Shown: one piece after another, positions 37,337 to 49,779 of the stretch
How the letters are laid out: the number at the start of each line of letters is the position of its first letter
How positions within the stretch are numbered: the first letter of the stretch is position 1
Assembly: GCA_000507305.1 (NCBI GenBank)
Contig: DF241797.1
Coordinates: 1-64,000, forward strand
DNA: 64,000 nucleotides
Origin: Breviolum minutum Mf 1.05b.01
Taxonomy: Eukaryota > Sar > Dinophyceae > Suessiales > Symbiodiniaceae
Reading direction: 5' to 3'
Position numbers and translations under genes: made by a program
The notes under the pieces: model-generated
What the model was told of the DNA's origin: nothing
Seen by the model: the letters and a program-made list of their open reading frames with translations, nothing else
Database searches by the model: none

Positions 37337-38392
37337 CTTAGTCACATGCAAGTCTTGAAAACATGTTCGTGGTTACTTCCTCAAGAGCGTATCCTCCTCG
37401 ATTACAGTCTTCACACGTTGCTTTTTTCAAAATCTTGCTGCTGCAGCAAATCTTGTTAAAACATGTTAAACTTCAAACACATTGAACACCTTTTCCGCTC
37501 AGCCTGAGAGCTTTCCGCTCCATGGTGGTGAAGCCCTTCACTGTTGGACTCCTTGGTAAAACCAGCCAGGGACAATATCCCAACAATCCCACCAATGAGT
37601 TCTGTTCAACGGTTACTTTTAAATATAGAAACCAATAGCATCCAAATGGTCCAATAGTTTTCGCTTCAACTTTTCGCTCCCAAACTGTGAAGTGTGCCTC
37701 TGCAGCTTGCTCACCTGACATACAAGGGAAGATTGCGGCTTTGCGTAAATCCAAAATATATCTGCTACTTAAACCAAGCAATCTGTTCATTTTGAAAGTT
37801 GCTCAGGAAAATGTCTCTCAACTACAGAATAATAGATGCATCCCCCTCACAGTCACACAGCAATCTTTTTCTTTGAAATGGATGGCTCACACGCAGCACG
37901 TCCCAGCTGAAAAATGAGCTTCAACCGTGAACCCCTTGTGGCTTGTGGCTTGCCCACCACAAGCTGCGCAGTGACCGAGTGAATGGACACCGTCGCATGG
38001 CACTATTCTACCTTGGATTGGGCCCAGAGAACTTCTTTTGGAATGCATCAAGGGGACCCAAAAATCATTGCATTTAGGGAAATTGAGCAGTGAAATGTGC
38101 CACCTTTTGAAGTCCCACTTCTTCTGGACATCCTGTAACTCATGTTGAAAACTTGAAAGGCTAAAGCCTTTCCTGCAAAGCAAGATGCTGCCTCCAGGTT
38201 CTTATGGAAATCCATAGCCCTGCGAGTCATTTCGTTGGGAGTTGGCAGCCTGCTAGGCAAGCCAGTCACATTGACCTTGGCTCACAGGGGTTTCCTTCCA
38301 TCACCTTCCATGATATGCTAGTCTTCTAATATCAGGTCCACAGACTCTTTTCTACCAGGCTTTCTACCAGGCCCATTTGTTCTGACAAGGGA

Positions 38393-41300
38393 CCCCAGTC
38401 AAGGAGCGAAATCGCGACAGTGCCACATACAACTGAGCTGGATCAAAGACCTTCGACAAATCCAGCTCACCAGATTCCAGCGTCAAGCCTATGGAGGTGG
38501 ACGGAGGCAATGGAAGTTACGGATGGAGGACCTTCAGCATCCCTAGCAGTTCACCGGGGTTCATCTCTTGGAGCCTTGTGTCTTGTGGATAGTCATGGCC
38601 CAAGCAACTTTCAATGGCAGCTGGAGCCTTGAGTACCTGATTGGATCCGAGCAAATGTGTCCAAAAACCGCAGATTGCAAAAGTGCCAAAAGCCTGTCAC
38701 CTTTTAAATCCAAGGAGCTTTCCAAGGTGCCCCAATTCTCCTTCAAATAGATGATGCTGGATCTGTCTCCGATATCCTGCGAAGCCGGGCACCACATGCA
38801 AGGCTTGGGGCCCACAGGGAACCCTTGCTTCTTTGAGAACAAACATTCCCTCCGTTTCCCTTCCAGCGTCCTCGAGCAAATTGAACCACTGGAAATCCAT
38901 CTTCAAAATCCACAACCTGTCCCATACTTCCTCAGATTCTCAAGTGTGTCATGGAACCGGTAAAGGGGCGCGGCTATCAACAGTGGCAGCTGCTTCTCAT
39001 TCAACACTACTGGGCAAAAAGGTCTTGGTCATGGCTCCTGTCAAGCGGCCATTTACCAGCGGGATCTGCAACCCTTTGTACGCCTCTGGTGCCAGATTTC
39101 CGAACGTCAAGTCCTCCAATGGTGGCCTTTTAGGAGGCAAAGTCCTCTCCTGAGGCCGCTCCAAATGCCAAAACACTGATGAAAAGGGCAGGTAAGGAGC
39201 TAGGCAGCTAGTTCACAACTGCCTGAGAGGACATGCTTTGCAGCTACCTGCTACCTGGACTAACAAGCAACTGGCACTTGCATTAGCATGACAATGAAGG
39301 CTGGCCCCCTGGATATGCTGTCACAGATCTCGTGCATCTCGAGGTGGAAAGGTTGATAGACTTTTGCATTGTTCAGGCTGACGTAGGTTCACCAAAAGCA
39401 TCACCCAGCAACCTACCTTCAATCGCAGCTCCTGACCACGACTACGACCATCACAGGGCTGTATTCCAACCCCTACAAATCTGATGAGACTCCTCTGGGG
39501 CCATGAGGTTCTCGAGTGCTTTCTCAACTGAAGGCGCTTTTGGTTCCATGCGATCCTTGCAGGGTTGGCCATTTGGGCCACTTCGAAGGTAATTAACTCA
39601 ATTAACCAACAGCACACCTGATAGCAGAACTTGACATCATCAATCTGACAGAAAGGTCCTCAGCTCGGAAGATTAGCTCTTCACCAGGCAACTGTGAAAG
39701 GCGCTCAAGGTTTATTGCTTCCACTTCTTTGTTGGTGCTGACAATCTTGGGGTAAGATACATCACCTTCCTCATGCTCCTGCATAGGGGAAAAAATAACA
39801 GTGACTCAAGACCTCAACGCACAAACTCGTAGACTCCAGTGTAAGACTCAAAGTTCCGTTGTGCCAAATGGTTTGTTGCAGCACTTTCCTTTCTACCTTC
39901 ACTCATATGAATCGTAAGAATCCATGCAGTACAATTACGGTGTCCGTGCCATGCCCAGCAGAAAACCAAAAAAACAACTCGATAGAACACGTGATCCGCA
40001 ACACCGAATGCAGCAAACAACACTTCGGCCAACATTGACATCGGCAAGTTCCGACCTGCAAGATTTCTTGCAAGCTGTTTAAAGACAGCTTCCCCACGCG
40101 CAGCTGCTGGAGGAAGTCCTGCAAGGCCAACCGGCTCAAGACATGAGATCCGCAAGGGAACAAGGACACTCGTCTACGAAAGCTGCAAAAAGTAGGAAAA
40201 AACATCTCGTTTCATTCCATGTACCTCCCGATATTGATTTGTCGGCGTGGGCATACTGCATGTGGCCAACACTTGCCGGGACACATCGTCAATAAATGAA
40301 ACGGACGGACTCATGCAAGTAAATGTGCATGATAGGGCCTGTCCCAAGTTCACTTATTTACAATGACATGTTCACAAAACATCACCTTTGTAGCTGGGGA
40401 AGGCCTTGCCAATCTTTCCGAATCCGACTATCCAAACCCCAAACAAAACAAACCACAAAGTATCTCAACGATCAAAAACAACACAGCCCCACCGCTGCTG
40501 TGATCAAAAGCAAATTCCTGTTGATCATAGCAGCGGTGGCCCTGCAAGCAACCCAAGAGAGGTGCTTTTGAATAAGGTGGCTTCATAGGATGATTTAGAC
40601 CAAGGCTAGGTTGATAGAAGATCGCTAATCTGCACCGAAACCAATCCACTAATTGATTTAGTCCATCTTTTTTCAACAACACATACATTGAAAAAATTTG
40701 AAAAAACTATTTCAGATATAGTGCGCTCGCATACTCGTAAACCATTAAGGCATATTGGAGTCATATTGATAAAAATGATAATGGAAAGCTTTCACTTTTG
40801 ACGAAATACAAGAAGAAAATCTACGGACAATCTGGAGAAATCATTGCGAATGAATTTGAGGTCCGTGTCGCATAAGAAAATTGAAACAGGCTTGAAGGAT
40901 TTCCGGAACGCTGTGGCATTGCCAAAATTGTTGATGATCCTATATAATGGGAAGTAAAGGAATAAAAACATGGTCAGAGCGCCCGCAGGAGCGCTGTAAC
41001 GTTTGCCATTTGCAATATCAGCATCATCAAGAGTTTTGGACGAATTGTGGAAAAACACAAGGTTTTCTAGCATATAGCACTTGTAGCTTGGATGTGAACT
41101 TGCGCAAAAACGCTGAAACGCGCGCCTCAAATGGCGCATTTTCTTCAAATTCACTGTTATTTGCAGTCTATTTGCATCTGTGGTCCACAAGCGCATTAAT
41201 TTTCTTTTTGTTCTACCGTAGCATTCATGGCGTGTGCAGCACCCGAGGGTGCAAGCTGAAGGAACGTGAACACAGCCCCACCCCACCCCACCCCATGTGT

Positions 41301-42707
41301 ACTCAGAAAAAATACGAGAGCGTGGAGCTCCTCGAGGCGCTCACACCAAAAACATGCCAGGAAACACCAACAACATAGATTACGTCGTACTTCTTCTAAT
41401 TCGGCTAAAATCTATATATTTTTTCAAAGTACTTGGCCTAACACAAGTTTTGATAAAACAATGTTTTTTTCATAAGCAACATCTTCGAATACAACATCCA
41501 ACTGGCTAAACCAACATCGGGACAATCCTTGAACTTTGCATCCTCCGCTTGTCGGAAATTGCTGCGCAAACTAAAAAACTGGAGCTGCAACCTAGGGTTC
41601 AACTGCAAATTCCGTGGAAGGAAGGCCTACAAAGCTACCATACAGAGTCGCTGGCAAAGCACCCTCACCGAAACAACTCGATCTTACTGACAAGAGACTT
41701 GCTCCAAACAGATGCTTGAAAAGCCAAAGTCTCAGCTTTAACTGGAGGCAATTGCAGGAAATCTCCGCACAGCACCACTTGCAGCCCACCAAAAGGATCT
41801 TCTTGCTTCCGCACATGGCTCAACAACTCGGAAGCTCTATCCAAGAAATCACCCGAAAGCATGCTTATCTCATCCAGAATCAGAACATGCGTCCTTCTCA
41901 AGCGACGGCGAACCTGGAAAGGGAACACAAACGAAAGTTGCACAAACAAAACGTAGGTTGCACATCTTGGTGGTTGTGTATTTTCCAACGCCCTTTTTTG
42001 ATCCCTCCACCCAGCTCACCTGCTTTTTCGACTTGGCGACTTTCGCCTTCTTCCACTGTTCTTCACTTCCATGACCGCAGCCCAAAAAACTGTGAAAAGT
42101 GCACCCGTTCACGTGAATCGCGGCAACTCCAGTAGAGGCACAAACAGTAACATCCTGGAGACACATGTGCACCAGATATGGATCCAAAATGGTTCAAAGA
42201 TGTCATGTGCAGTCATGTGCGTCTTTTCTCATCAGCTCTGCCACTTCCGGCAAGATGAGTTCAGCACCTGCTCTGAATCCTTTAGCACTTGAATGATGCG
42301 CTTCAGAACGAAACTCTTTCCCGAGCCAGGGGGGCCTAGCGCAAGGCTGCATGTTCTGCACGGCACAGAACCAAAGCAAGCAACAGAAACAAACACAATA
42401 TGCCGAAATATGCTTTGGCACAGTTTTTAGCGCCTGTGAGAAACACATTGTGACCACTGAGCACTGCTTTCACCACACTCTTCTGCTCATTGCTGAGGTC
42501 ATCGAGTTGCGTCTCTGATAGCATAGTCGATGACTCCCTTTGCACAGTCTTGGTAACTGAGGACCGCTTGGAGGCTACTGTTGCAACGGAAACAGCAGCA
42601 GCAAGGAACTGATGAGCTTTTTCCTCGCAATCAAAGCTTTTGAAGATCGCGCCTGCAGCTCCATGCAAAAGTTGGAACAATCCCCATCTGTCGACATATT
42701 GGATGAC
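38393..42707 (-). CDS. PIF1: PIF1-family DNA helicase with RNase H1-like hybrid-binding region
   Basis: PIF1 helicases unwind DNA 5' to 3' and act at telomeres, G-quadruplexes and in mitochondria. Exons: 42707-42434 (GAAGAIFKSFDCEEKAHQFL, then LSNEQKSVVKAVLSGHNVFL); 42335-42268 (PPGSGKSFVLKRIIQ, Walker A); 42154-42020 (VTVCASTGVAAIHVNG, motif Ia); 41913-41669 (VLILDEISML, Walker B; VVLCGDFLQLPPV, motif III); 40118-40056 (FLQQLRVGKLSLNSLQEI); 39778-39650 (IVSTNKEVEAINLERLSQLP); 39431-39383 (LRLKVGCWVMLLVNL); 39073-39036 (LVNGRLTG); 38916 to about 38850 (VVDFEDGFPVVQFARGR); 38627-38575 (QLPLKVAWAMTIHKTQ); 38488 to about 38393 (LDLSKVFDPAQLYVALSRFR, motif VI). Most junctions join in frame; one exon holding the VFRQ segment between 41.6 and 40.1 kb was not found. 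GC donors occur at 42433, 39035 and 38574. The region before Walker A resembles an RNase H1 hybrid-binding domain. Upstream N-terminal exons are uncertain. Confidence 0.88.
40489..40539. repeat. Perfect-arm inverted repeat (hairpin) in a PIF1 intron
   Basis: Left arm 40489-40507 (CCACCGCTGCT, one mismatch, TGATCAA) pairs with right arm 40521-40539 (TTGATCA, mismatch, AGCAGCGGTGG). That gives 18 of 19 base pairs around a 13-nt loop. It sits in the long helicase intron between 41669 and 40118. Confidence 0.85.
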
Positions 42708-42923
42708 CTACCATTTGCCTTGCAAACAAGTCTGATATATCATCACTAAGTTCTCAGCAACATCACTTGTTTTTTTGTGGTAAAGTGGTAGGGGAGAGAC
42801 CCAGCCTGGGAAACCATCTGTCTGTTTGCGGCACCTTAACACTGCGGGCAGAGGGCACGTAAAACGTGCTTTAGTGGGTAAGCTACAGCAAAGACATCGG
42901 TACAAAATGCATGCGTTTTGTCT

Positions 42924-42976
42924 ACAATGATGTCGTCGTCTTCGGTCGTCGTCCTCTTCCTCCTCCTCCTCATCAT
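42924..42976. repeat. GTC/CTC triplet tract
   Basis: Short run of gtcgtcttcgg and cctcctcctc units. On the minus strand it reads poly-Asp/Glu directly after the donor of the candidate exon at 43.0 kb, so it is probably intronic. Confidence 0.75.
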
Positions 42977-42989
42977 CATGCCAGGTGTA

Positions 42990-43690
42990 AGTGTAGGTGG
43001 CACTTACTTGCAATAGGTCAGATGTGTTGGGCAAGAAATCGCAACTTTCTGGAGTGGATGTCATGTTAGGAAAAAGTGAACGCCATAGAAGTTTCAAGCC
43101 ATGTAGATCTACAGTAAAACAGGTTAATTCAACACCAGAGTTTTTTCTGTACCTTCTAGCAAGCTGCAGAACGTAGCAACAGAAAATCCATTTCTTGATC
43201 ATCTACTGTACCTTTTGGAATGGGCGATTTCCTCTACCATAATATTAGTGCCCCAAACATTGAATATTCTAGAATTAGCTGTCAACTGCAGCATCATGAT
43301 GACAGACTTTGCTCATGCTGAGATCGCACGAGCCTGTGCGAGCTGAAAACTTTGAGAGGAGGAACTCGACACCAAAACAGAAGATTTCCCAGATGATGCA
43401 GTGCAAAAATTCAGAAAATATGCTCAAAATCTCAAGCAGTCTGAAGATCTGCAAGTAAGGCACTCATCCCACGTCCTGTACACCCCTGGGTGTCGTCCGC
43501 TTTGCACTGCATAGATCTTGGGACGCTTTGCAGTGAGACTTGACCACCGGGGTTTCCAGGAGCGCCAAAGGAACACGCTCGGTCTGAGTGGAGAAGGTGA
43601 GCTGGTGACACCTCAAGGTTGTTCGAGTTACATACAAGCGAAATCCTGCTCAAGTGGAGTGCAAAACGTGTGCTGACTATGACGGCCATC
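42990..43690 (-). CDS. Candidate N-terminal exons of the PIF1-like gene
   Basis: About 43130-43005 reads LHGLKLLWRSLFPNMTSTPE and ends at a GT donor (gtaagt). 43640-43440 reads HLLHSDRACSFGAPGNPGGQ and then QCKADDTQGCTGRGMSALLA. Both lie directly 5' of the helicase on the same strand. They could encode an N-terminal extension, such as a targeting peptide, or belong to a separate gene. No domain is recognised. Confidence 0.3.
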
Positions 43691-45319
43691 GATCTTGGTA
43701 AGATAAAGAGTCTGCAAATGAAGATGCAAAAAATGCAGAGTCAACATTTGTGCGTGGCTGGTACTGCAATACAGAGTCAAGTGTGGCCTCCGGAATTCTC
43801 CTACCGCATCCTACAGCTATATCTAATCTACGAAGATTGAAAGATATTGAAAGGTAGGCTTTCCGTGAAGTTCCACACCATGTCATGTCTGTCGAGTCCA
43901 GGGATTGAGTTGACAGTGGCAAGGGCACCAGATAAGATCATTGCATAGGGCGGCCCAGGGCCCTTCACCAGTCGCTCCGGAAATACATTAGATACATGGT
44001 CATGATGCTGACGGTGAAGTTGCAAAATGGGGCATCTACAGGACATTAAGTAGCAAGGACAATTTGATTGTATTGGCTGACCATGGCTGACCATGTGACA
44101 TCTATGAAGTTCCGCTAGCTACTGCAGGCCGTCATGAGGCCTTTCATACGGCCCGCACAGTTCAGACCGCTGTCAATGTTTCTTCAGCTGAGAGCCAGAA
44201 CGGCTGCGGCAAAGTAGCTGACACCTGTTGGCCAGGCTGCCATAAGCCATGGGCAGTTCAGACACTTCCATCCCGGGCCTCGCAGGCAAACGCGCCCATC
44301 AAAATCAAAGCGCATAAGCTGCAGAGCCCTTCCACAAGGCTCTGGTGGCAGACTGGAGTCTGCAAGGACCTGCCGAAAGATGGAGTCATATGGGTGAATG
44401 TAACGATGTTTCTGCTGAGCTTAAGGTGATATCTGGCTCGGGTCAACATTGAAGAATTAGGCAGCTGGCAAAGGCATCATATGTGGGCATCGTCCAAGCT
44501 TGTGAATTTCTTGCCTTGTCAAAGTCTGGCTCGCCGGAAGGTGTCGTCCACCTGATGCCACTGGAGATGCGTATGAGCAGCATATACAGGTATAAACTTC
44601 CTATACGTGATATATACATATACATATATTTGTCCTTTACGAAACGGGCTCGCCAAAATGGCAGAATTTATTGGATTGGGTTGAGTTGTAATTGATCAAA
44701 ACCTGTCAAAATGCTAAATGCTCAAACAAGAACATCACATTGCTTGGCTGACAAAGTCTGACTCCTAGATCATTAAAACATAGGGTGCTGGCTGAAGCTT
44801 CTGCAACTCGGAGCGGTCCAGCACCCCAAAGTCCTACCAAATGTGACCGTCCTTCCCTGACTTTACTAAATGGTTTGTGGGCGCTCATAGTCAATCTTCA
44901 TGAACGATTTGCTAGGGTCAGATTCGCAAGCCTGCGTCTCATTTATGGAGAACCCACTAGACAGTATGTAATTCCATCTAATTCCATCAGCAAAATTCGA
45001 CCTGCTCCCGTCATTGCTCCAAGCCATGTCCTCCCCGCCCATCTCCAAAGCGACAGTGCCATTTGCCCTGTAGCCCTGGTCCTGTGGGGCAATTCGGTTA
45101 AAGTGGATTAAACCGGTATGAGTAGAGGAAGGAGTGCTCTTCCTTAAAGTCTAGCCTTTAGATCCCTGTGGTGGAGGACGTGGGCACCTTTCTGAGCTAT
45201 CATTGCAAGGAAATCACTGGAGTGGGCCGGATTCCTCATTTGGCTTCTCCACCTCTGCAGCAGTTTGCGAGGGTGCCTAGCAATTTTGTTGCATCTTGAA
45301 ATGTCCAATGATGTGTAGG

Positions 45320-45595
45320 TCAGTGTGGGATTATCTGGCATCTATCTCGTTGAAGACTCCAAGTTTGAAAAAAATCGAAAAAGTTGTGATTCGTCAAGAA
45401 TTGACCAACCAACATTCTACACCCAACTAAGCAGCACCATGCCTGTGGAGGTGGTTCCTTCGCCACCTTCGACTTTCGTTTCTCTTTGACCATCTTCTTC
45501 TCCCCACGTTTTCGGAGGAATTCGCAAGTTTCCGCACCCAACTGCTGAAAGAGTTGCTCTTGCCATGCCTTCACCTGGCACCATAAGGCTATCAC
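45320..45595 (-). CDS. Lysine-rich exon of an unassigned gene
   Basis: Minus-strand stretch reading VKAWQEQLFQQLGAETCEFL and then a lysine/arginine block KKMVKEKRKSKVAKE. It looks coding, possibly with a nuclear-localisation-type basic patch. Neighbouring same-strand candidates are at about 45860-45800 (ATEDVFHCPRLKQGNAHRI). Function unknown. Between about 43.9 and 45.1 kb I see no convincing exon. Confidence 0.35.
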   Translation of the reverse strand: MIALWCQVKAWQEQLFQQLGAETCEFLRKRGEKKMVKEKRKSKVAKEPPPQAWCCLVGCRMLVGQFLTNHNFFDFFQTWSLQRDRCQIIPH

Positions 45596-46359
45596 AGGCT
45601 GTCACACTGTCACACTTAATGATTCTGATGCAGAACTCATGAAAACACAATAAAACCATCTATACATCAAATCCTGCCTCCTCAGGTGATGCATCCATCA
45701 ACGTCTTCCGGTTTTCCATGTCAATGGCTTCTTCCTGTCTATTCCAAAAACAGGCTACGAAGCCATCGCAATTCCACAACTGCATCTAGATGCGATGGGC
45801 ATTGCCTTGCTTCAATCGTGGGCAGTGAAACACATCTTCAGTCGCCTCGTTCTCTGGCTCACGATCCAGATCTTTTGAAATCTTTTTCAAGGTGGTCCCC
45901 AACGACTTGCCGACCTGGGTGTTGGGAACCAAAAGAAACAATCTTAGCACCACGATTTACCACGGGAAAATTACAAATTTCACCTCTCCAGATATAAAGA
46001 GAAAGTCTTGCACTGGCAATGACTGCTGTGTCTACCTCATTGCAACAGACAAATCTTGGGTGCTTTCCCACACTTGTGTTGCGAGTATTCCTCCAGCATA
46101 AAGCTGCACCTGCCACCTTCCCAAGCTTGCTCTCCGAAGGGCTGCTCGGTGCAAGGGCACGGGAAAACCACTTTCAGGTGCTACAAAGCCACCCTGGCGG
46201 TGGTTGGATTCCGTGAAGCAACGGCCATTGATAATCCAGGATCCAAGTCAGCTGGTCTCTAATGACTCGAATGATTAAGATAGGATAATATGATTTTTTA
46301 GATCCTGAACGACTTATATTAGGGGGAATGCACTGCATCTATTCATAGATATCCTCTTT

Positions 46360-47739
46360 TCAAACAGATCCGAATGGTTTCACTAGCTGTTTATATCTTT
46401 TTATTAAATCCTTGTCAAGTCCTGCTAAGCCTCTTGGAGCCACCTTTACATTTGGGTCATCCCTTCTCTTTAAAAGCACGTCAGCGCACCTCTGGCAAGT
46501 CCCTTCTCCTAGTACTGACAATCCTTCCCCAGTCTTGCCTCTGAGCATCGGGGTGGTACCGAGCGCTCAGACACTTCCTTCAAGCACGGAAGGTCTTCCT
46601 CACCTGCAAGTTCAGACAGCCACGCACGACTGTCATCACACTGCTATCAAGTAAATGATCAAGTGGGATGCCCAAGCCACCATGAGAGCAAGGAGATCAA
46701 GGGAAACCCTCCCAAGATCCTCCAAGACAAGAACATGGATGAGCAGCAGCAGTATCAGATCATCAATCCCATGACCCGTGGATGACTGCTAATAATGGAC
46801 ATCACCAACACTTGGCCAATCCCAAGGAGGTCAAGCCCCACCCAACAGCCCCCTGCGTGCGCCACCCTCCAATGCTTGCAGCTCTGGATGTGAGGTCTCA
46901 GCCACGACAGCTTGACCAAGACCTGCACCAAGTCCTCCTGTCCACGGGGAAGTGGTATGGATAGCTTCTAGCTAATAGGTTGGATAGGGTGGACTCAAAA
47001 ACTATCAGGTACTGAGCGAACACAAATATTACCGGGGATAACACCAAGCATCTTGACGATGCTTTTTGCAGGGCCTTGACGGAGCTTGAAGAGAGATGGC
47101 TTTGCTACAGGAACTTTCTCCTCCTTTCGAGTCAAACCGAGTCAAGATTTCAAGACCTACTTCCCGTGCTCGATTTTCCTATTGGGATAAAAGGGCTTAG
47201 GCTCACCCACCAAGGTCCAGCTACACTGCAGCACCTCATCACATCCTCACATTGGCCCAGGAATATATCTCCAAAATTTCCTGGTCAAACCTTTCCAATT
47301 CCCGCCATCCGAGCTCACCTTGGGCTTGATGCGCTTGACGCTCACAGAAGGCTGGCTTTGACCCAAAGCCTCTTGCTCTTGCAGAAGCGCCTGCGATGGG
47401 TACCATGTTAGTTGCATTCACAGAAGGGACACGTAAAGGTCAACGGTCAACTACCTTGGTACAAGCAAACACTTCTGAGAGCTGATGGATCTTGCCCACC
47501 ACTGAAGCCGTACATTTTTCCGCCGAAGTCTTGGTCCAATTAAACTATTCAGTTTCCAGCCACTTGGTTCAGCTATTCAAATTTGCAAGTCCTGTAGATG
47601 CGGCTCAAAGTGTAGGTGGGCAAGCTTTGCACACTCTGAAAAGTCCAAACCCGCAACTTGCAATGCCATTGGGTTGAAAGCCTTGCCACTTTGTAAAGTC
47701 TTACCCGTGTCTGGCACACTCAATGCTCAGGGTCAAGCC

Positions 47740-47779
<40 letters not shown>

Positions 47780-48548
47780 CTAGCTAGCTAGATAGCTAGC
47801 TAGCTAGCTAGATAGGTAGATAGCTAGATAGCTAGATAGCTAGATAGCTAGATAGCTAGATAGCTAGATAGATAGATAGATAGCTAGATAGCTAGCTAGC
47901 TAGCTAGCTAGGAAAGTAGGTAGATAGATAGATAGATAGCTAGATAGCTAGATAGCTAGCTAGGAAGGTAGATAGATAGATAGATAATATAGATATTATG
48001 AATGATATCATATACAAATATAGATTTTAACTAGTACATACAGTTGTGTGTTCGTTCACCTTGGTTTCTGCACTCACCGTTAGGGCAGGATATGGCAGGC
48101 AATTCATCCCAGCCATGAGAAACATGATTGACATGCCAGCAGCTAGACGCATCGACTGTTGAGGGCAAACTATCCCCTGCAGTCGAACAATGCAAATGAT
48201 CCAAAACCACACTGTTCTAACGTCTCCTGCAGTCCAATCGATCCCAAACTATTAAAATAACTTTCCAACAGGGTGGTCAATGTCAAGTGGTGTTAGTGAA
48301 GCTGTTCTATGTATAAATGACTCTCAGACTCTCATTGAATCTGCACAAAAAAGATCACATTCTCACTCTGTCATCCGTGCTTCCAATTTGATGCGTGCAC
48401 AGTAGTAAGCAGAGCGATACACCAAGCGCTGCATCTGGCTAGAAGCATGCCACGGGTGAGTAGAGGGTGTTTTTGACAATCTGAACTGACTCTGAAACGA
48501 AACCACCGAGAACTTATGCTGTGCTACTGCCACTTCAATTTGCAACAC
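46360..48548 (-). CDS. Unassigned exon cluster around the GATA repeat
   Basis: Minus-strand pieces: 48470-48363 (HPWHASSQMQRLVYRSAYYC); 48212-48060 (SMRLAAGMSIMFLMAGMNCL, a probable membrane helix); about 47540-47455 (SAEKCTASVVGKIHQLSEVF, ends at GT donor gtagtt); about 47400-47320 after an acceptor cgcag (ALLQEQEALGQSQPSVSVKR, then KPK|gtgagc); 46548-46360 (CQRCADVLLKRRDDPNVKVA). The donor-flanked 47.5 and 47.4 kb pieces are the most convincing. The GATA tract at 47.74-47.98 kb would lie in an intron. No domain recognised. Confidence 0.35.
47739..47985. repeat. (GATA)n/(GCTA)n tetranucleotide tract
   Basis: About 250 bp mixing tagatagata and tagctagcta units, with occasional taggaaggta variants. 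Confidence 0.95.
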
Positions 48549-49779
48549 ATATCCGTCCCTAACTGCAACGAAGCTTTCCGCTTCCAGATAGTGTCAGTGC
48601 ATATATTCACTCATGGCCAGGCAATCATTAACCAGGCACTACCCCAGGCACAGGATTGCCAAATACGCTGTGCCTTCTGAATATCGCCAAGCCCGAAATC
48701 TGAGACCGGCCGAAAGTAAGAGAAGTTCTCAATCCAAGTTTCTCGCAGTACTTAAGCCGTATACGCACATGTTCGACCGCATTGGTTTCGAACGCCCTGG
48801 TATCACATCTATCGATATCGATATCTACTTGCAGTAGAACTGAACTTTGGAAGATATACCTTGTGCCATCCGAGGTACATAATTACAAGAACACATCTTG
48901 GTCAACAAAGAATCGATTGAAAGTATATGAGAAGAATAGACATCTATCAATCCTGTGTCTGTGCAGTGGATCGCGGAGACACAAAGCCAATATGGTAGTG
49001 TCTCCATCCTAGAGAAAACATGCCGAAGTCCCCATCGCTTCATGTGTCTCTCATCACCTACAGAACAGGTCCGCACACAACGCGCTGCAAGCTGTCACTC
49101 ACACTGCAGTTCAGCTATGGGCACTTGTAATATAGGTAATGGGGAAAAAAACAAAATACACGCGACTGCATGGATAGCTCCAATAGATCCCAGGCAAACC
49201 TTCCACCTCAACCGCACCTCAACCTTCAGAGCCACCAGAGCCACACAGCACTTGTGCCACAGAGGAAGCATCCGAACGCCTCGTGCAGCGGCTGGACTCT
49301 CCACTTCCATCAGCACTGGACAAACCGAAAAACCCACATTTTGCCCTCTAGGCAACCCAACGGACTGCAGGGATTTTCGTCTGCGTGTGAAACTGAAAGA
49401 AAGCGAACCTGAGCCATTAATGCAGTTTGTATGGTTGTGACAGGTTTGGTTTAGGAAGTTTAGCCTGCTGTGTAATCAAATCATAGCTAAATAAATAGGC
49501 CTGTACCAGTCAAACCTTCCAATCCTAATGGTCGATTAGTGGCTACATGTGGCGCAGCATGTGAAGCTGTTGGTGGCAGTGTCCTCGCCAGAGCTTCCAA
49601 ACTTTGAAGGAGTTGACCTTAGCGACTTGTGCAGAAGCAATCTTTAATCTGCAATTTGCTCTTCTGGAGATCTCGTGATTCAACAAGTGCAAACCTAGGT
49701 GCGTGTGAATGACGCGAAGAGATAGTGGATAGAGGAATCGTTTCAACTTTAAATTCCGGAAACCCCATTGTTTTCAATG

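Noticed and set aside
47739-47985. Possible CRISPR-like regular array
   Set aside because: Units are 4 bp microsatellite repeats without spacers, and the window is nuclear eukaryotic DNA.
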